Shown piece after piece: positions 16,585 to 25,309 of a stretch of 64,000 bases of DNA. The notes under the pieces are model-generated. The model made no database searches. It was not told the origin of the DNA and was given only the letters and a program-made list of their open reading frames with translations. Origin of the DNA: Acidiphilium sp. PA (lineage in GTDB: Bacteria; Pseudomonadota; Alphaproteobacteria; Acetobacterales; Acetobacteraceae). The number at the start of each line of letters is the position of its first letter. Positions within the stretch are counted from its first letter, which is position 1. The stretch covers positions 33,491-97,490 of the forward strand of contig NZ_JAIMBY010000013.1 in NCBI RefSeq assembly GCF_026191915.1. The letters run 5' to 3'. Both the position numbers and the translations under genes were made by a program.

Positions 16585-17158
16585 GGCTCGGATGCACCAG
16601 GAACGGTTCAAGGCAGACGGTCGCAATCAGAATATTCATCCCGATCACGATCGGCACCGCAAACAGCCAGGTCAGGCGCAGCCCCGCCCGCATGATCAGG
16701 CATTGGACCCAGAGCAGATATAGGAAGCTCCCACACAGCGAGCCGATGACGGCGTAACGCCCGTCGATCCCGAGGCTGACCAGGCCGGTCGAGACGATCC
16801 CGCCGATCAGCGTCAACGGAATCAGCAGCCAGATCGACCAGTTGAGCGCCGTGCTGGTGACCAGCCAGGTTGCCCGGCTGGCGCGGTAGCGCGCAACCAG
16901 TTCGGTCATGACGGGCTGCAGCAATACGCCGCAGACCCGCGACAACAGCATGACGACGGCGAGCAGCCAGTGCCCGGTCAATCCGAATAGAACGGCACTG
17001 ACCAGCGGAAACGCCAGCAGCGGCGCGATGGAGGCGGAAAACGCCTCCGTCGTGTTGCCGAATTCGCGGATGCCACCACCATCGCCACGGGCGAGCCGGA
17101 ACAGGCCGCGTACGATGTTGCCTTCAGGCAATCTGACGCGTTTGCGATTGCCGCTCAT
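16550..17158 (-). CDS. Integral membrane protein of unknown function
   Basis: This 202-residue protein has about five hydrophobic segments (near residues 45-62, 65-85, 100-128, 135-160 and 165-190) after a basic N-terminus with RGLFRLARGDGGGIREF. I do not recognise the family; it somewhat resembles YIP1-type small membrane proteins. The ATG at 17158 overlaps the dapE stop (ATGA), so it is the third gene of dapD-dapE-x. The 3' end overlaps rsmI tail to tail by 35 bases. A link to lysine or peptidoglycan synthesis is suggested only by position. Confidence 0.75.
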   Translation of the reverse strand: MSGNRKRVRLPEGNIVRGLFRLARGDGGGIREFGNTTEAFSASIAPLLAFPLVSAVLFGLTGHWLLAVVMLLSRVCGVLLQPVMTELVARYRASRATWLVTSTALNWSIWLLIPLTLIGGIVSTGLVSLGIDGRYAVIGSLCGSFLYLLWVQCLIMRAGLRLTWLFAVPIVIGMNILIATVCLEPFLVHPSLMALIVHPAVN

Positions 17159-18273
17159 GCGAACACCGCATCGAGAACGGCACCATAGACCCTAGCGAGG
17201 CCGCGAAGCGCGGCGACCGGTACTGCCTCGTCGATGCGGTGCATGCTGCGCCCGACCAGACCGAACTCGGCAACCGGGCAATAGTTGGTGATGAACCGTG
17301 CGTCCGACGTGCCGCCCCCGGTATCGAGCCGGGGGCTGATCCCTGTCGTCGTGCTGATCGCGGCGGCAAGTTTTGTGGTGAAATCATTTGGTTGGGTCAG
17401 GAACGCCTCGCCGCTGAGCCTGATGTCGCATTGCGCACCGGGCGCGATCGCCTGCACCGTCGCGGTGATCCAGCGCGCCAGTGCGGCACCGTCATGCTCG
17501 GTGTTGAAGCGGATGTTCAGCGCGGCATTCGCCTGCGGTGGGATGACGTTGCCGGTCGGATTGCCGACATCGACGGTGGTGACCTGCAGGCTCGATGGCT
17601 CGAACCAGTCGTTGCCGGAATCCAGCACGCGGGCGCGCAGGGTTTCGAGCACCGTGAGAAGCCGGTGCACGGGGTTATCTGCCAAATGCGGATAGGCGAC
17701 ATGGCCCTGGACGCCAGACACCGTAATCCGCGCCGAAATCGACCCGCGGCGCCCGATTTTTACGGTATCGCCGAGTGCCTCACGGCAGGTCGGCTCTCCG
17801 ACGAGGCAGAAATCGGGGAGGGCATCGGTCTGGCGCAGATGTTCGAGGAGTCGCGCCGTACCGTCGATCGCCTCGCCCTCCTCATCACCGGTGATGAGCA
17901 CGGACACCGTGCCGGTCCTCGCGTCGGCGGGGCGGCCGGCGAAGCCGGCGATAAAGGCGGCAATCGCCCCCTTCATGTCGACCGCGCCACGGCCGTACAG
18001 CAATCCGTCCTCGACGACGCCGGCAAACGGATCATGCCGCCATCCGTCGCCGGGAGGCACGACATCGGTATGGCCGGCGAAAGCAAAATGGGGTGAGCCC
18101 TGACCAAATCGCGCAATCAGATTGGCGACCCTGCCATAGCGCAGCGTCTCGACGGTAAAGCCGAGTCGCGTCAGCGCATCGGCCACAACCGCCTGTGCGC
18201 CGCCATCCTGCGGTGTCACGGACGGACAAGCGATCAGAGCCTGCGCCAGCGGAAGCGGATCGGTCAGGCTCAC
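17155..18273 (-). CDS. dapE: Succinyl-diaminopimelate desuccinylase DapE
   Basis: DapE removes succinate from N-succinyl-L,L-diaminopimelate in lysine and peptidoglycan synthesis. It is an M20 metallopeptidase of 372 residues: [15 protein letters not shown] (metal His and Asp), [16 protein letters not shown] (bridging Asp), [13 protein letters not shown] (Glu pair), LVGEPTC, and [12 protein letters not shown] near the end with a metal His in the final helix region. The start is a GTG at 18273, overlapping the dapD stop as GTGA, which indicates coupling to dapD. Confidence 0.97.
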   Translation of the reverse strand: MSLTDPLPLAQALIACPSVTPQDGGAQAVVADALTRLGFTVETLRYGRVANLIARFGQGSPHFAFAGHTDVVPPGDGWRHDPFAGVVEDGLLYGRGAVDMKGAIAAFIAGFAGRPADARTGTVSVLITGDEEGEAIDGTARLLEHLRQTDALPDFCLVGEPTCREALGDTVKIGRRGSISARITVSGVQGHVAYPHLADNPVHRLLTVLETLRARVLDSGNDWFEPSSLQVTTVDVGNPTGNVIPPQANAALNIRFNTEHDGAALARWITATVQAIAPGAQCDIRLSGEAFLTQPNDFTTKLAAAISTTTGISPRLDTGGGTSDARFITNYCPVAEFGLVGRSMHRIDEAVPVAALRGLARVYGAVLDAVFA

Positions 18274-19109
18274 GCGCGCAACAACTCGTTGATCGCGGTT
18301 TTCGAGCGAGTCTGCGCATCTACGCGCTTGACAATGACAGCGCAGGCCAGCGATGGCCCTTGCGAGCCGTCCGGCAGAGGTTTGCCAGGCATGCTGCCGG
18401 GCACCACCACCGAATAGGCCGGCACCCGCCCATAGGTAACGTCACCGGTCGCCCGATCGATAATTCGGGTCGACGCGCCAAGAAACACACCCATTGAAAG
18501 CACCGCACCGCGTTCGACGATCACACCTTCGGCCACTTCGGAGCGGGCGCCGATGAAACAATCGTCCTCGATGATCACAGGATTGGCCTGCAACGGCTCC
18601 AGCACGCCGCCGATGCCCACCCCGCCGCTGATATGGCAGTTGCGGCCGACCTGCGCGCAAGACCCGACGGTCGACCAGGTATCGATCATGGTATCTTCAC
18701 CGACCCGGGCACCCACGTTGATGAAACAGGGCATGAGAACCGCTCCGCGCGAAATATGCGCTGAATGGCGAACGACAGCACCGGGTACGGCCCTTATGCC
18801 CGCCTCGGCGAAGCGGTTTGTATCCCAATCATTGAATTTCATCGCAACTTTATCGAACACCGGTGCGCCACCCGCACCGGGCAATGGCACGTTGGGCATG
18901 ATTCGGAACGATAATAAAATCGCCTGCTTGACCCATTGATGAACGATCCACTCATCGTTCCCGCGTTCGGCAACCCGCAGAACGCCACGGTCGAGCAGAT
19001 CAAGCGTCTTCGCGATGGCTGCCTGATCGCCCTCCTGCTGACCACTCACCAGCTTGTCGCGGTTCTGCCAAAGCATCGTGATTGCCGACTGAAGGGAGGC
19101 CTGATCCAT
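18270..19109 (-). CDS. dapD: Tetrahydrodipicolinate N-succinyltransferase DapD
   Basis: DapD transfers succinate from succinyl-CoA to tetrahydrodipicolinate. The 279-residue product has the helical N-terminus and then a left-handed beta helix with hexapeptide repeats: [60 protein letters not shown] and [20 protein letters not shown]. The ATG at 19109 is supported by GGGAGG upstream. With dapE it commits this organism to the succinylase branch of lysine synthesis. Confidence 0.97.
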   Translation of the reverse strand: MDQASLQSAITMLWQNRDKLVSGQQEGDQAAIAKTLDLLDRGVLRVAERGNDEWIVHQWVKQAILLSFRIMPNVPLPGAGGAPVFDKVAMKFNDWDTNRFAEAGIRAVPGAVVRHSAHISRGAVLMPCFINVGARVGEDTMIDTWSTVGSCAQVGRNCHISGGVGIGGVLEPLQANPVIIEDDCFIGARSEVAEGVIVERGAVLSMGVFLGASTRIIDRATGDVTYGRVPAYSVVVPGSMPGKPLPDGSQGPSLACAVIVKRVDAQTRSKTAINELLRA

Positions 19110-19247
19110 GCGCGTAAGTTCCGTTTTGATGACGGCGGACCATGAGCAGGAGCGGTGGGGCTGTCAACGCTGCCCAGGCTGGTGTGGCCCTGAGGATCCA
19201 GCCGATCGATTAACCATCTGTTCACTTCGTCACCCCATAGTAGGGTC

Positions 19248-20213
19248 ATGACGGAACAGGACATCGTACATCATCCGAACGCACCAGCGGGGGCAGAGGT
19301 TTGCAACACCGCGGTGGCCAGGGGAGCCGGCTTGGCGCGTTTGCTGAGCAGTTTGCTTACCTTGCCCGATGCCGCGGCCGCTATTTCGGCGGCCTGTGCC
19401 CTCATTGCCGCAGAACTCGCCGATGCAGGCATAGTGCTTGCCTGCCGTCGCGCCGCCGGGGCAGGGCAGGGCGATACGGTCCTTGCCGATTACCCGAGTG
19501 GCATAGGACTTACGGATGTCGCGAATGCCGAGACAATTACGGTCATCGTGCCGCGTTCAACACCGGGGCAAGGGAAATCGGCCGAGGTCTATCTTGTAGC
19601 GTGGCGGAGTCGCGGCGATCGGCGCTTGAATGCGGATGATGAGCAGCTTCTGCAAGCAATCGCGCCGCTGCTTACGCCGTTTGTGGAGCGATTGATGCTT
19701 GGGTCTGACGGCGTGGTTCCCCACGCACTGGACCCTGAGACGGGGCTTTGGTGCCTGCCCAGCTTCATCGAACAGATTGATCGGCGATTTGATCGCCTCG
19801 ATATCGAGGGTCGAATCGGCACGATGTTCGCGTTCGGCTGGGTCCGCAGTGATGGCTCAAGCGCGCCGGAGGCTTCCTCAATCGTCATCAAAGGTTCGGT
19901 GGCTTGTCTGCAGGAAATGCTTCGCCCCATCGATCTGATTGGACGAATCGGACCGACCAGACTCGCTGCGTGGTGCGATGGTGTCGACCATCTGATTGCG
20001 GCCGAACGCGGTGACCGGATCGTTGCACGGCTGGATTCGCTTTTGGCTGGATCGGGCCGCCATGCCGCAATCGGCATCGCGTCCCGCTGGCCGCAGTCGG
20101 GCGATGATCCGGCAACATTGCTGATGCGAGCACGTCAGGGATTGGAACAGGCCCGCCTTAAAGCGGCCGCTCAGGGCCGCCCCGCCGTCAGGATTTGGCA
20201 GCCGCCCGAGTGA
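19248..20213 (+). CDS. GAF-like protein with degenerate GGDEF domain
   Basis: The 321 residues divide into a GAF-like N-terminal part (about 25-150, LLSSLLTLPDAAAAISAACA through ADDEQLLQAIAPLLTPFVERL) and a C-terminal part resembling a diguanylate cyclase domain. The latter opens with DPETGLWCLPSFIEQIDRR (162-180), like the DxLTGLxNR of GGDEF proteins, and ends with ARQGLEQARLKAAAQGR. The signature loop is RIGPTRLAAW (233-242) instead of RxGGDEF, so no cyclase activity is expected. It may bind a nucleotide or act as a regulator. No partner gene is adjacent. Confidence 0.75.
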   Translation: MTEQDIVHHPNAPAGAEVCNTAVARGAGLARLLSSLLTLPDAAAAISAACALIAAELADAGIVLACRRAAGAGQGDTVLADYPSGIGLTDVANAETITVIVPRSTPGQGKSAEVYLVAWRSRGDRRLNADDEQLLQAIAPLLTPFVERLMLGSDGVVPHALDPETGLWCLPSFIEQIDRRFDRLDIEGRIGTMFAFGWVRSDGSSAPEASSIVIKGSVACLQEMLRPIDLIGRIGPTRLAAWCDGVDHLIAAERGDRIVARLDSLLAGSGRHAAIGIASRWPQSGDDPATLLMRARQGLEQARLKAAAQGRPAVRIWQPPE

Positions 20214-20226
20214 GACTCAGGCGGGC

Positions 20227-21477
20227 CTAATTGCTTGCAGGACGGACATCCAGGAAGCGGCTCAAAAGCCAATCACCATCGATTTTTTCCTCGGTCAGGG
20301 CCATGGCGAGTACCTCGCTGCCGAACACCGGTGCTGCCAGGATCATATCAGGGTGAACCCGGCGGACCCGCTCAAGGTTTTTGCGCGTGCTGACGGCGGC
20401 AACTTTTTTCGCGTCCGTACCCAGTTCGCGCACTGCAAGGATAACGAAAGCGTTTTCGGAATCGTCGTCCGACAGGGCCAAGATGGCGCGCGCGTGCTCA
20501 CCGCCGGCCTCGCGCAGCGTTTCCAACTCGGTCGGATCGCCGACCACGGTCTCCGCATCACCAAAGCTGGTGTCGCCATCCTCGATGATGACCAGGACCG
20601 GTTCGTCCCGCTTGCGCAATTCCCGGGCCGTGTTGCGGGCAAGGGCACCGTGCCCGGTAATGATGAAATGACTGACGCGTTTCATTTTCTTTCTCCTGGG
20701 ACCGATCGTCTGATTGATCCGGCTTTGCAGGACGGGACCGATGACCGCGGTCAGCGCCGTCGCGAACACCGTCAGCCCGAGGACGATCAATGAGACGACG
20801 AACAGCCTCGCTTCATTACTTTTCGGCAGGATGTCGCCGTATCCGACCGTCGACATGGTCACGATCACAAAATAAAAGGCATTGGGCAGGTTGGTGATCG
20901 GCGGTGCAAAGCCAGCGCCGAGAAGAAATGACCCCAACGTGCCGTAGACGATCAACACCAGGACCGATGCCAGGGCGAATAACGTACCGGCCGCCAGCGA
21001 GGATCGTGAAAACGCGTCGCGTGCCAGAACGAGAGCCAAAAGGAGCACGACGATATAGATCGTTTCACTGGAGACGATCGGGCCGGCCGATTGATGGATG
21101 GTCAGCGCCAGCTGCGCGATGGTGATGCCGATCGCCGAAAGCCAGGCAATGCGCGATCGTCCCAGCAGCCCGATTGCGATCAGGATCTGCAATGCCCCGA
21201 CCACGACCGTTGGCACCCCCGACAGGATCAACCGAGGCACGTGGCCGGAAATCGGGTGGAGCGCGTTGAACAGGTGGCCAAGATTGAGATGCAGATATTC
21301 GGCGGCGTAGCGCCGGACGGTCGGAAGGATCGCAAACGCACCGGCTCCCCCCACGGCCAGCGCGAGCGGCACCTGCGGAAACCACAGATCCATCCGAAGA
21401 CGGCGGTACCAGCGATTGTAAAACAGTCTGATCGATCGCAACGCCGGGTGTAAGGTCTCAGCGGCGCCGGTCAGCAC
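20227..21477 (-). CDS. Kch-like potassium channel with RCK (TrkA-N) domain
   Basis: The 416-residue protein has about six hydrophobic segments in residues 33-265. The selectivity filter TMSTVGYGD is at 207-215 between the last two segments, which defines a K+ channel pore. After MKRVSHFIITGHG (from about 266) comes a Rossmann-fold RCK domain: ITGHGALARNTARELRKRD, VIIEDGDTSFGDAETVVGD, and RAILALSDDDSENAFVILAV. The layout is that of E. coli Kch. The voltage-sensor helix is not strongly charged, so voltage gating is uncertain. It converges on the degenerate-GGDEF gene. Confidence 0.9.
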   Translation of the reverse strand: MLTGAAETLHPALRSIRLFYNRWYRRLRMDLWFPQVPLALAVGGAGAFAILPTVRRYAAEYLHLNLGHLFNALHPISGHVPRLILSGVPTVVVGALQILIAIGLLGRSRIAWLSAIGITIAQLALTIHQSAGPIVSSETIYIVVLLLALVLARDAFSRSSLAAGTLFALASVLVLIVYGTLGSFLLGAGFAPPITNLPNAFYFVIVTMSTVGYGDILPKSNEARLFVVSLIVLGLTVFATALTAVIGPVLQSRINQTIGPRRKKMKRVSHFIITGHGALARNTARELRKRDEPVLVIIEDGDTSFGDAETVVGDPTELETLREAGGEHARAILALSDDDSENAFVILAVRELGTDAKKVAAVSTRKNLERVRRVHPDMILAAPVFGSEVLAMALTEEKIDGDWLLSRFLDVRPASN

Positions 21478-21545
21478 GCCATATCCCGATAATTGAGCTC
21501 ATCCAGTGATTATGGGGACCCGGACGGGGCCCGACAATCCGACGT

Positions 21546-21785
21546 TCAGGCAAGTGTGACGTCGAAGCTCTCGATTACGGTGTTGGCAAGCAACCGTTGC
21601 GCCATGGCAGCGGCGGCCTCGCGCGCGGCCGCGGGATCGGTCTCGTGCAGGTCGAGTTCAATCACCTTGCCAACGCGCACATCGGTCACTCCCTGAAAAC
21701 CAAGCCCTTCAAGCGCATGCCCGATCGCCTTGCCCTGCGGGTCGAGAACACCAGGCTTGAGCTTAACGGTAACGACAGCCTTCAT
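21546..21785 (-). CDS. purS: Phosphoribosylformylglycinamidine synthase subunit PurS
   Basis: PurS is the small subunit that bridges PurL and PurQ in the three-part FGAM synthase of purine synthesis. The 79-residue product begins [20 protein letters not shown] and contains [20 protein letters not shown], both family signatures. The ATG at 21785 overlaps the purC stop by 4 bases. purQ and purL, usually next, are not downstream in this window; the gene downstream is the K+ channel. Confidence 0.95.
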   Translation of the reverse strand: MKAVVTVKLKPGVLDPQGKAIGHALEGLGFQGVTDVRVGKVIELDLHETDPAAAREAAAAMAQRLLANTVIESFDVTLA

Positions 21786-22546
21786 TGCATCAGCTCCGGG
21801 CCTTTCATATCGCGCATTCCGGCTTCGGGTAGAATGCCAAGGCGCTTGGCAACCTCCTGGTAAGCCTCTTCAACACGCCCCAGGTCGCGGCGGAAGCGGT
21901 CCTTATCCATCTTCTCGTTGGTCTTGGTGTCCCACAAACGGCAGTTGTCAGGGCTGATCTCATCGGCGAGCACGATTCGCATGTCATCATTTTCCCAGAG
22001 TCGGCCAAATTCGACTTTGAAATCGACCAGCATGATACCGACACCAAGAAACAGGCCCGTCAGGAAATCGTTGATCCGCAACGTCAGGTGAACAATATCG
22101 TCCATATCCTGCGGACTGGCCCAGCCGAACGCGGTGATATGTTCTTCCGCCACCATCGGGTCGTTCAAAGCATCATTCTTGTAATAATATTCGATGATGC
22201 TGCGCGGCAACCGGGTGCCCTCGGCAATACCAAGGCGCGTGCTCATGCTACCCGCGGCGATGTTGCGAACCACCACCTCGATCGGCACGATTTCAACTTC
22301 CCGTATTAATTGCTCGCGCATGGTAAGGCGGCGGATGAAATGGGTCGGAATTCCGACTTCTGCCAAGCGCAGCATCAGGAATTCGCTGATCCGGTTGTTC
22401 AGAACGCCTTTGCCGGGGATCGTCCCCTTCTTCTGGGCGTTAAACGCTGTGGCATCATCCTTGAAATATTGCACGAGCGTGCCGGGCTCCGGCCCCTCGT
22501 ACAGGATTTTCGCTTTGCCTTCGTAAAGTTGTCGGCGACGAGCCAT
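21782..22546 (-). CDS. purC: SAICAR synthetase PurC
   Basis: PurC joins CAIR and aspartate with ATP to give SAICAR. The 254 residues show [64 protein letters not shown] in the variant form [12 protein letters not shown], and [14 protein letters not shown], all typical. The ATG at 22546 is followed by [10 protein letters not shown] without a long extension. It is coupled to purS. A 14-bp palindrome lies 65 bases upstream. Confidence 0.97.
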   Translation of the reverse strand: MARRRQLYEGKAKILYEGPEPGTLVQYFKDDATAFNAQKKGTIPGKGVLNNRISEFLMLRLAEVGIPTHFIRRLTMREQLIREVEIVPIEVVVRNIAAGSMSTRLGIAEGTRLPRSIIEYYYKNDALNDPMVAEEHITAFGWASPQDMDDIVHLTLRINDFLTGLFLGVGIMLVDFKVEFGRLWENDDMRIVLADEISPDNCRLWDTKTNEKMDKDRFRRDLGRVEEAYQEVAKRLGILPEAGMRDMKGPELMQ

Positions 22547-22610
22547 GGCGTAACCTCATTTGGCGGCGGCGGAGAGTGGATCGGGACGGCCGCCGGCGCC
22601 CCGCTATATC

Positions 22611-22624
22611 AACCGACGTCGGTT
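22611..22624. promoter_or_regulatory. Perfect 14-bp palindrome upstream of purC
   Basis: AACCGACGTCGGTT is a perfect palindrome with no spacer, in the 106-base gap between the atp operon end and purC, 65 bases before the purC ATG. With no loop and no T run it is unlikely to be a terminator, so an operator is the more natural reading. The binding protein is unknown. Confidence 0.35.
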
Positions 22625-22652
22625 TACGCCATGCCGGGTCGCTTGATCGGTT

Positions 22653-23174
22653 TCAGGCGGCTTGTTTGCGTAATGCAGCCGGCAGGTCGTTGATGGCCTG
22701 GTCGACCAGAGATCGGTCGTGCTCGCCATCGATCGTTTCGGCCAGAATGCGCTCAGCGGCTTTTACGGCCAGATTTGCTGCGGCCTGTCGCACTTCGGCA
22801 ATCGCAGCGGTTTCGGCGGCGGCAATGCGTGCCTTAGCCATTTGTTCACGCCGGCGCGCCGACGCTTCGGCTTCCGCGAGCAATTCGGCGGCCAGCCGTT
22901 CAGCTTCACGCCCCGCGAGCGCTACCATATCGGCCGCTTGGGCGATGGCCGCTTCCCGCCGCGCCTCGGCATCCTTGAGCATTCTCTCTGCCTCCAAACG
23001 AAGTTGGGCGGCTTCGTCCAACTCCTGCTGGATTGCCTGGCTCCGGCGATCGAGCATCGAGATGATCGCATTGATCAATTTGCGCCCGAAAAAGCCAAGG
23101 AAAATCAAGACGGCCACGGTGACCCAGAAGGTCCCCTTGATCCAGAATACGCCGTGCATGGCTTCGTATTGCAT
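22653..23174 (-). CDS. atpF: F0F1 ATP synthase subunit b
   Basis: This 173-residue subunit of the peripheral stalk has one N-terminal membrane segment (about 8-28, WIKGTFWVTVAVLIFLGFFG) and then a long, charged, Ala/Glu/Arg-rich helix (about 45-165) suited to a coiled coil with b'. It is the last gene of the atpI-B-E-b'-b operon, 12 bases after b'. The separation of F0 from F1 genes is the usual alphaproteobacterial arrangement. Confidence 0.93.
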   Translation of the reverse strand: MQYEAMHGVFWIKGTFWVTVAVLIFLGFFGRKLINAIISMLDRRSQAIQQELDEAAQLRLEAERMLKDAEARREAAIAQAADMVALAGREAERLAAELLAEAEASARRREQMAKARIAAAETAAIAEVRQAAANLAVKAAERILAETIDGEHDRSLVDQAINDLPAALRKQAA

Positions 23175-23186
23175 GTGTGCGGCTCC

Positions 23187-23750
23187 CTACGCCACGACCA
23201 AAGCGAGGGTGCGGTCGATTCGTTCAGCTGACACCTCCTCGCCCGTTAAGCGCATCAGCAAGCTCGACGTAACCTCGCGCGCAACCGGCGCCAGCGCCGC
23301 GACGGCCTGCGCCTGCGCTGCCTTTATGTCGGATTCCGCTTGCTCGATTTGGTCATCAAGCTTTGCATTCAGCTCGGCCGATTGCGCCCTAGCGCGTTCT
23401 TTCGCAGCCTTGACCGCATCGGCTATCGCACTCTGACTGCTTTCGCGGGCATTCCTGATCGCGAGGTTCAGCTCAGTGACCGCATGCTCGGCCTTGGCTT
23501 TCGCTTGACGTGCGGTTTCCAGATCGTTGGCGATATGGCTGACCCGCTTTTCGATCACGCCGCCGATCTGAGGCAGCGCCCAGCGCGCCATCAGGAAATA
23601 AAGGACGAGCATGATGATCGCCATCCACACGACCTGAGCGCCGGTCAACGGATCGGCAAAATCCATCTGGGGCAACTTGCTGCCAGCCATGGCGATCGCC
23701 GGCATCGTACCGACGGCAATACTCAGGTAAAGGATCGGAGCGCGGCGCAT
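23187..23750 (-). CDS. atpG: F0F1 ATP synthase subunit b'
   Basis: The second, divergent stalk subunit (187 residues) carries an N-terminal hydrophobic stretch that may be a signal or leader, then [20 protein letters not shown] as the membrane anchor and [20 protein letters not shown], the b' signature. The remainder is a long charged helix. Paired b and b' genes occur in photosynthetic bacteria and alphaproteobacteria. It follows atpE after 26 bases. Confidence 0.92.
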   Translation of the reverse strand: MRRAPILYLSIAVGTMPAIAMAGSKLPQMDFADPLTGAQVVWMAIIMLVLYFLMARWALPQIGGVIEKRVSHIANDLETARQAKAKAEHAVTELNLAIRNARESSQSAIADAVKAAKERARAQSAELNAKLDDQIEQAESDIKAAQAQAVAALAPVAREVTSSLLMRLTGEEVSAERIDRTLALVVA

Positions 23751-23776
23751 CCTGATTGGGTCCTTGATCGAGCGGC

Positions 23777-24013
23777 TCAGGTGAACAGGATGATGAGCGC
23801 GATGACCAGAGCGTAGAGGGCGACCGCCTCGGTCAAGGCGAACCCGAGCAGGACGTCGCGGAACATTTTGTCGCGCGCCGCGGGGTTGCGGCCCACCGCG
23901 CTCACGAACGAGCCGAACAGATTGCCGATACCGACGCCGGCGCCGGCAACGCCAATGGTGGCTAGGCCCGCGCCGATCTGGTGGCTGGCGAGGACGATGG
24001 AATCAATGGCCAT
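23777..24013 (-). CDS. atpE: F0F1 ATP synthase subunit c
   Basis: This 78-residue proteolipid forms the rotor ring. Two hydrophobic helices flank the polar loop [12 protein letters not shown]; the first contains the Gly-rich [11 protein letters not shown], and the second has the ion-binding Glu in [16 protein letters not shown]. The ATG at 24013 has AAGGAAA ahead; a start 6 codons upstream is less likely. Gln, Thr or Ser residues of the Na+-binding type are absent, so proton coupling is expected. Confidence 0.97.
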   Translation of the reverse strand: MAIDSIVLASHQIGAGLATIGVAGAGVGIGNLFGSFVSAVGRNPAARDKMFRDVLLGFALTEAVALYALVIALIILFT

Positions 24014-24102
24014 AAAACAATTTCCTTTCAACGTAGATATAGAGATCGGTTTCCGGCCTGTGTGACCGTTTGGGCGAGACGAGTCGATATGAACGGCAGA
24101 TT

Positions 24103-24858
24103 TTAGTGCAGATGAATTGCATCATGCAGGTAAAGGCAGGTGAGAACCGCAAAAACGTATGCCTGAAGAAACGCCACAAGAAACTCGAGCGCGGTGAGCG
24201 CCACATTGAGGCCGAGGGGAATGATCGCAGCAACGACCCCAACAGCGCCCAGCCCGGTCACCAGCATGATCATGAAACCTGCAAACACTTCCCACATCAC
24301 GTGACCCGCTGTGATGTTGGCGAACAAACGAACGGAGAGCGAAATCGGGCGCGACAGGAATGATACGATTTCGATCGGGATCAGCAAAGGCAATAGCCAG
24401 CCGGGAACCCCGGGGGGCGAGAAGAATTTGAAGAAGCCGAGCCCGTGGTACCAGAAGCCGACCGCGGTAGAGAGAAGGAACACAAACAGCGCCAACGCAC
24501 CCGTGACCGCGATATGGCTGGTGAAGGCAAAGAAATAAGGGAACAGCCCGAGAATGTTACCCACCAGAATGAAGGCGAATAACGTGAATATAAAAGGAAA
24601 AAAGCGCCGGCCTTCGTGACCGATGGTATCATCGACCATCTGATGCACGAATTCGTAGCTCATCTCCGCCAGCCCCTGCATCCGTCCCGGCACCATCGCG
24701 CGGTGGCGCAAAGCGGTCGCGAACAACAGGGTGATGATGGCCGCGGCGAGCAGCATCATTTCGTTGGAATTAGTAAATTCGACCAGCCGGCCAACCGGAC
24801 CGAAACCGGTGGTCAACTGGAACTGTCCCAATGCGTTGATCGCCGATTCTTGCGCCAT
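24103..24858 (-). CDS. atpB: F0F1 ATP synthase subunit a
   Basis: Subunit a forms the half-channels for protons. The 251-residue product has five to six membrane helices and the key Arg in PISLSVRLFANITAGHVMW, along with PFIFTLFAFILVGNILGLFP, both strongly conserved. It lies 12 bases downstream of atpI. A gap of about 90 bases separates it from atpE, longer than the other spacings in the operon. Confidence 0.97.
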   Translation of the reverse strand: MAQESAINALGQFQLTTGFGPVGRLVEFTNSNEMMLLAAAIITLLFATALRHRAMVPGRMQGLAEMSYEFVHQMVDDTIGHEGRRFFPFIFTLFAFILVGNILGLFPYFFAFTSHIAVTGALALFVFLLSTAVGFWYHGLGFFKFFSPPGVPGWLLPLLIPIEIVSFLSRPISLSVRLFANITAGHVMWEVFAGFMIMLVTGLGAVGVVAAIIPLGLNVALTALEFLVAFLQAYVFAVLTCLYLHDAIHLH

Positions 24859-24870
24859 AGTCTCCTCCGG

Positions 24871-25188
24871 TTAGTCTTTTTGGGTTGTACCCATTGCGCG
24901 AACGATATTGCGAAACCCCGCAATCGCCCCGATGGGAACGAACCCGATCATGAACCACGGTTTCGTGTGAAACAATCGGTCTAGCCCGTAACCGATCGCG
25001 ACAGCAACAACCAGGGCAGCCACCATTTCGGCACCCAGTCGCATCGCGAGGCTGAACGGATTGGGACCCTCTGCGCGCTGCTGGTTGACCGGTTCGGGCT
25101 GGTCCAGCCCGGCGCGGTCTCGTGCTGCGGCAAGACGCTGATCGAAATCGGCTCGATCGCGTGGTCCCTGAGCCTGATCGTCACCCAT
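24871..25188 (-). CDS. atpI: ATP synthase assembly protein AtpI
   Basis: A 105-residue protein with a charged N-terminal half (MGDDQAQGPRDRADFDQRLA) and two hydrophobic helices (about 52-70 and 76-97) separated by a short loop, ending in IVRAMGTTQKD. This matches AtpI, which assists assembly of the c-ring and sits first in the F0 operon. AGGTGT lies ahead of the ATG. Confidence 0.88.
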   Translation of the reverse strand: MGDDQAQGPRDRADFDQRLAAARDRAGLDQPEPVNQQRAEGPNPFSLAMRLGAEMVAALVVAVAIGYGLDRLFHTKPWFMIGFVPIGAIAGFRNIVRAMGTTQKD

Positions 25189-25309
25189 CGAAACACCTCT
25201 ACGCCCGCCTTTCGGACGGCGATGGGTTGCTACCGGTGCGCGCGCCGCAAGTCAACATATCGCGATCGTGAAATACATCTATGACTGTCAGCGTGATCGC
25301 GGGTCGAAT

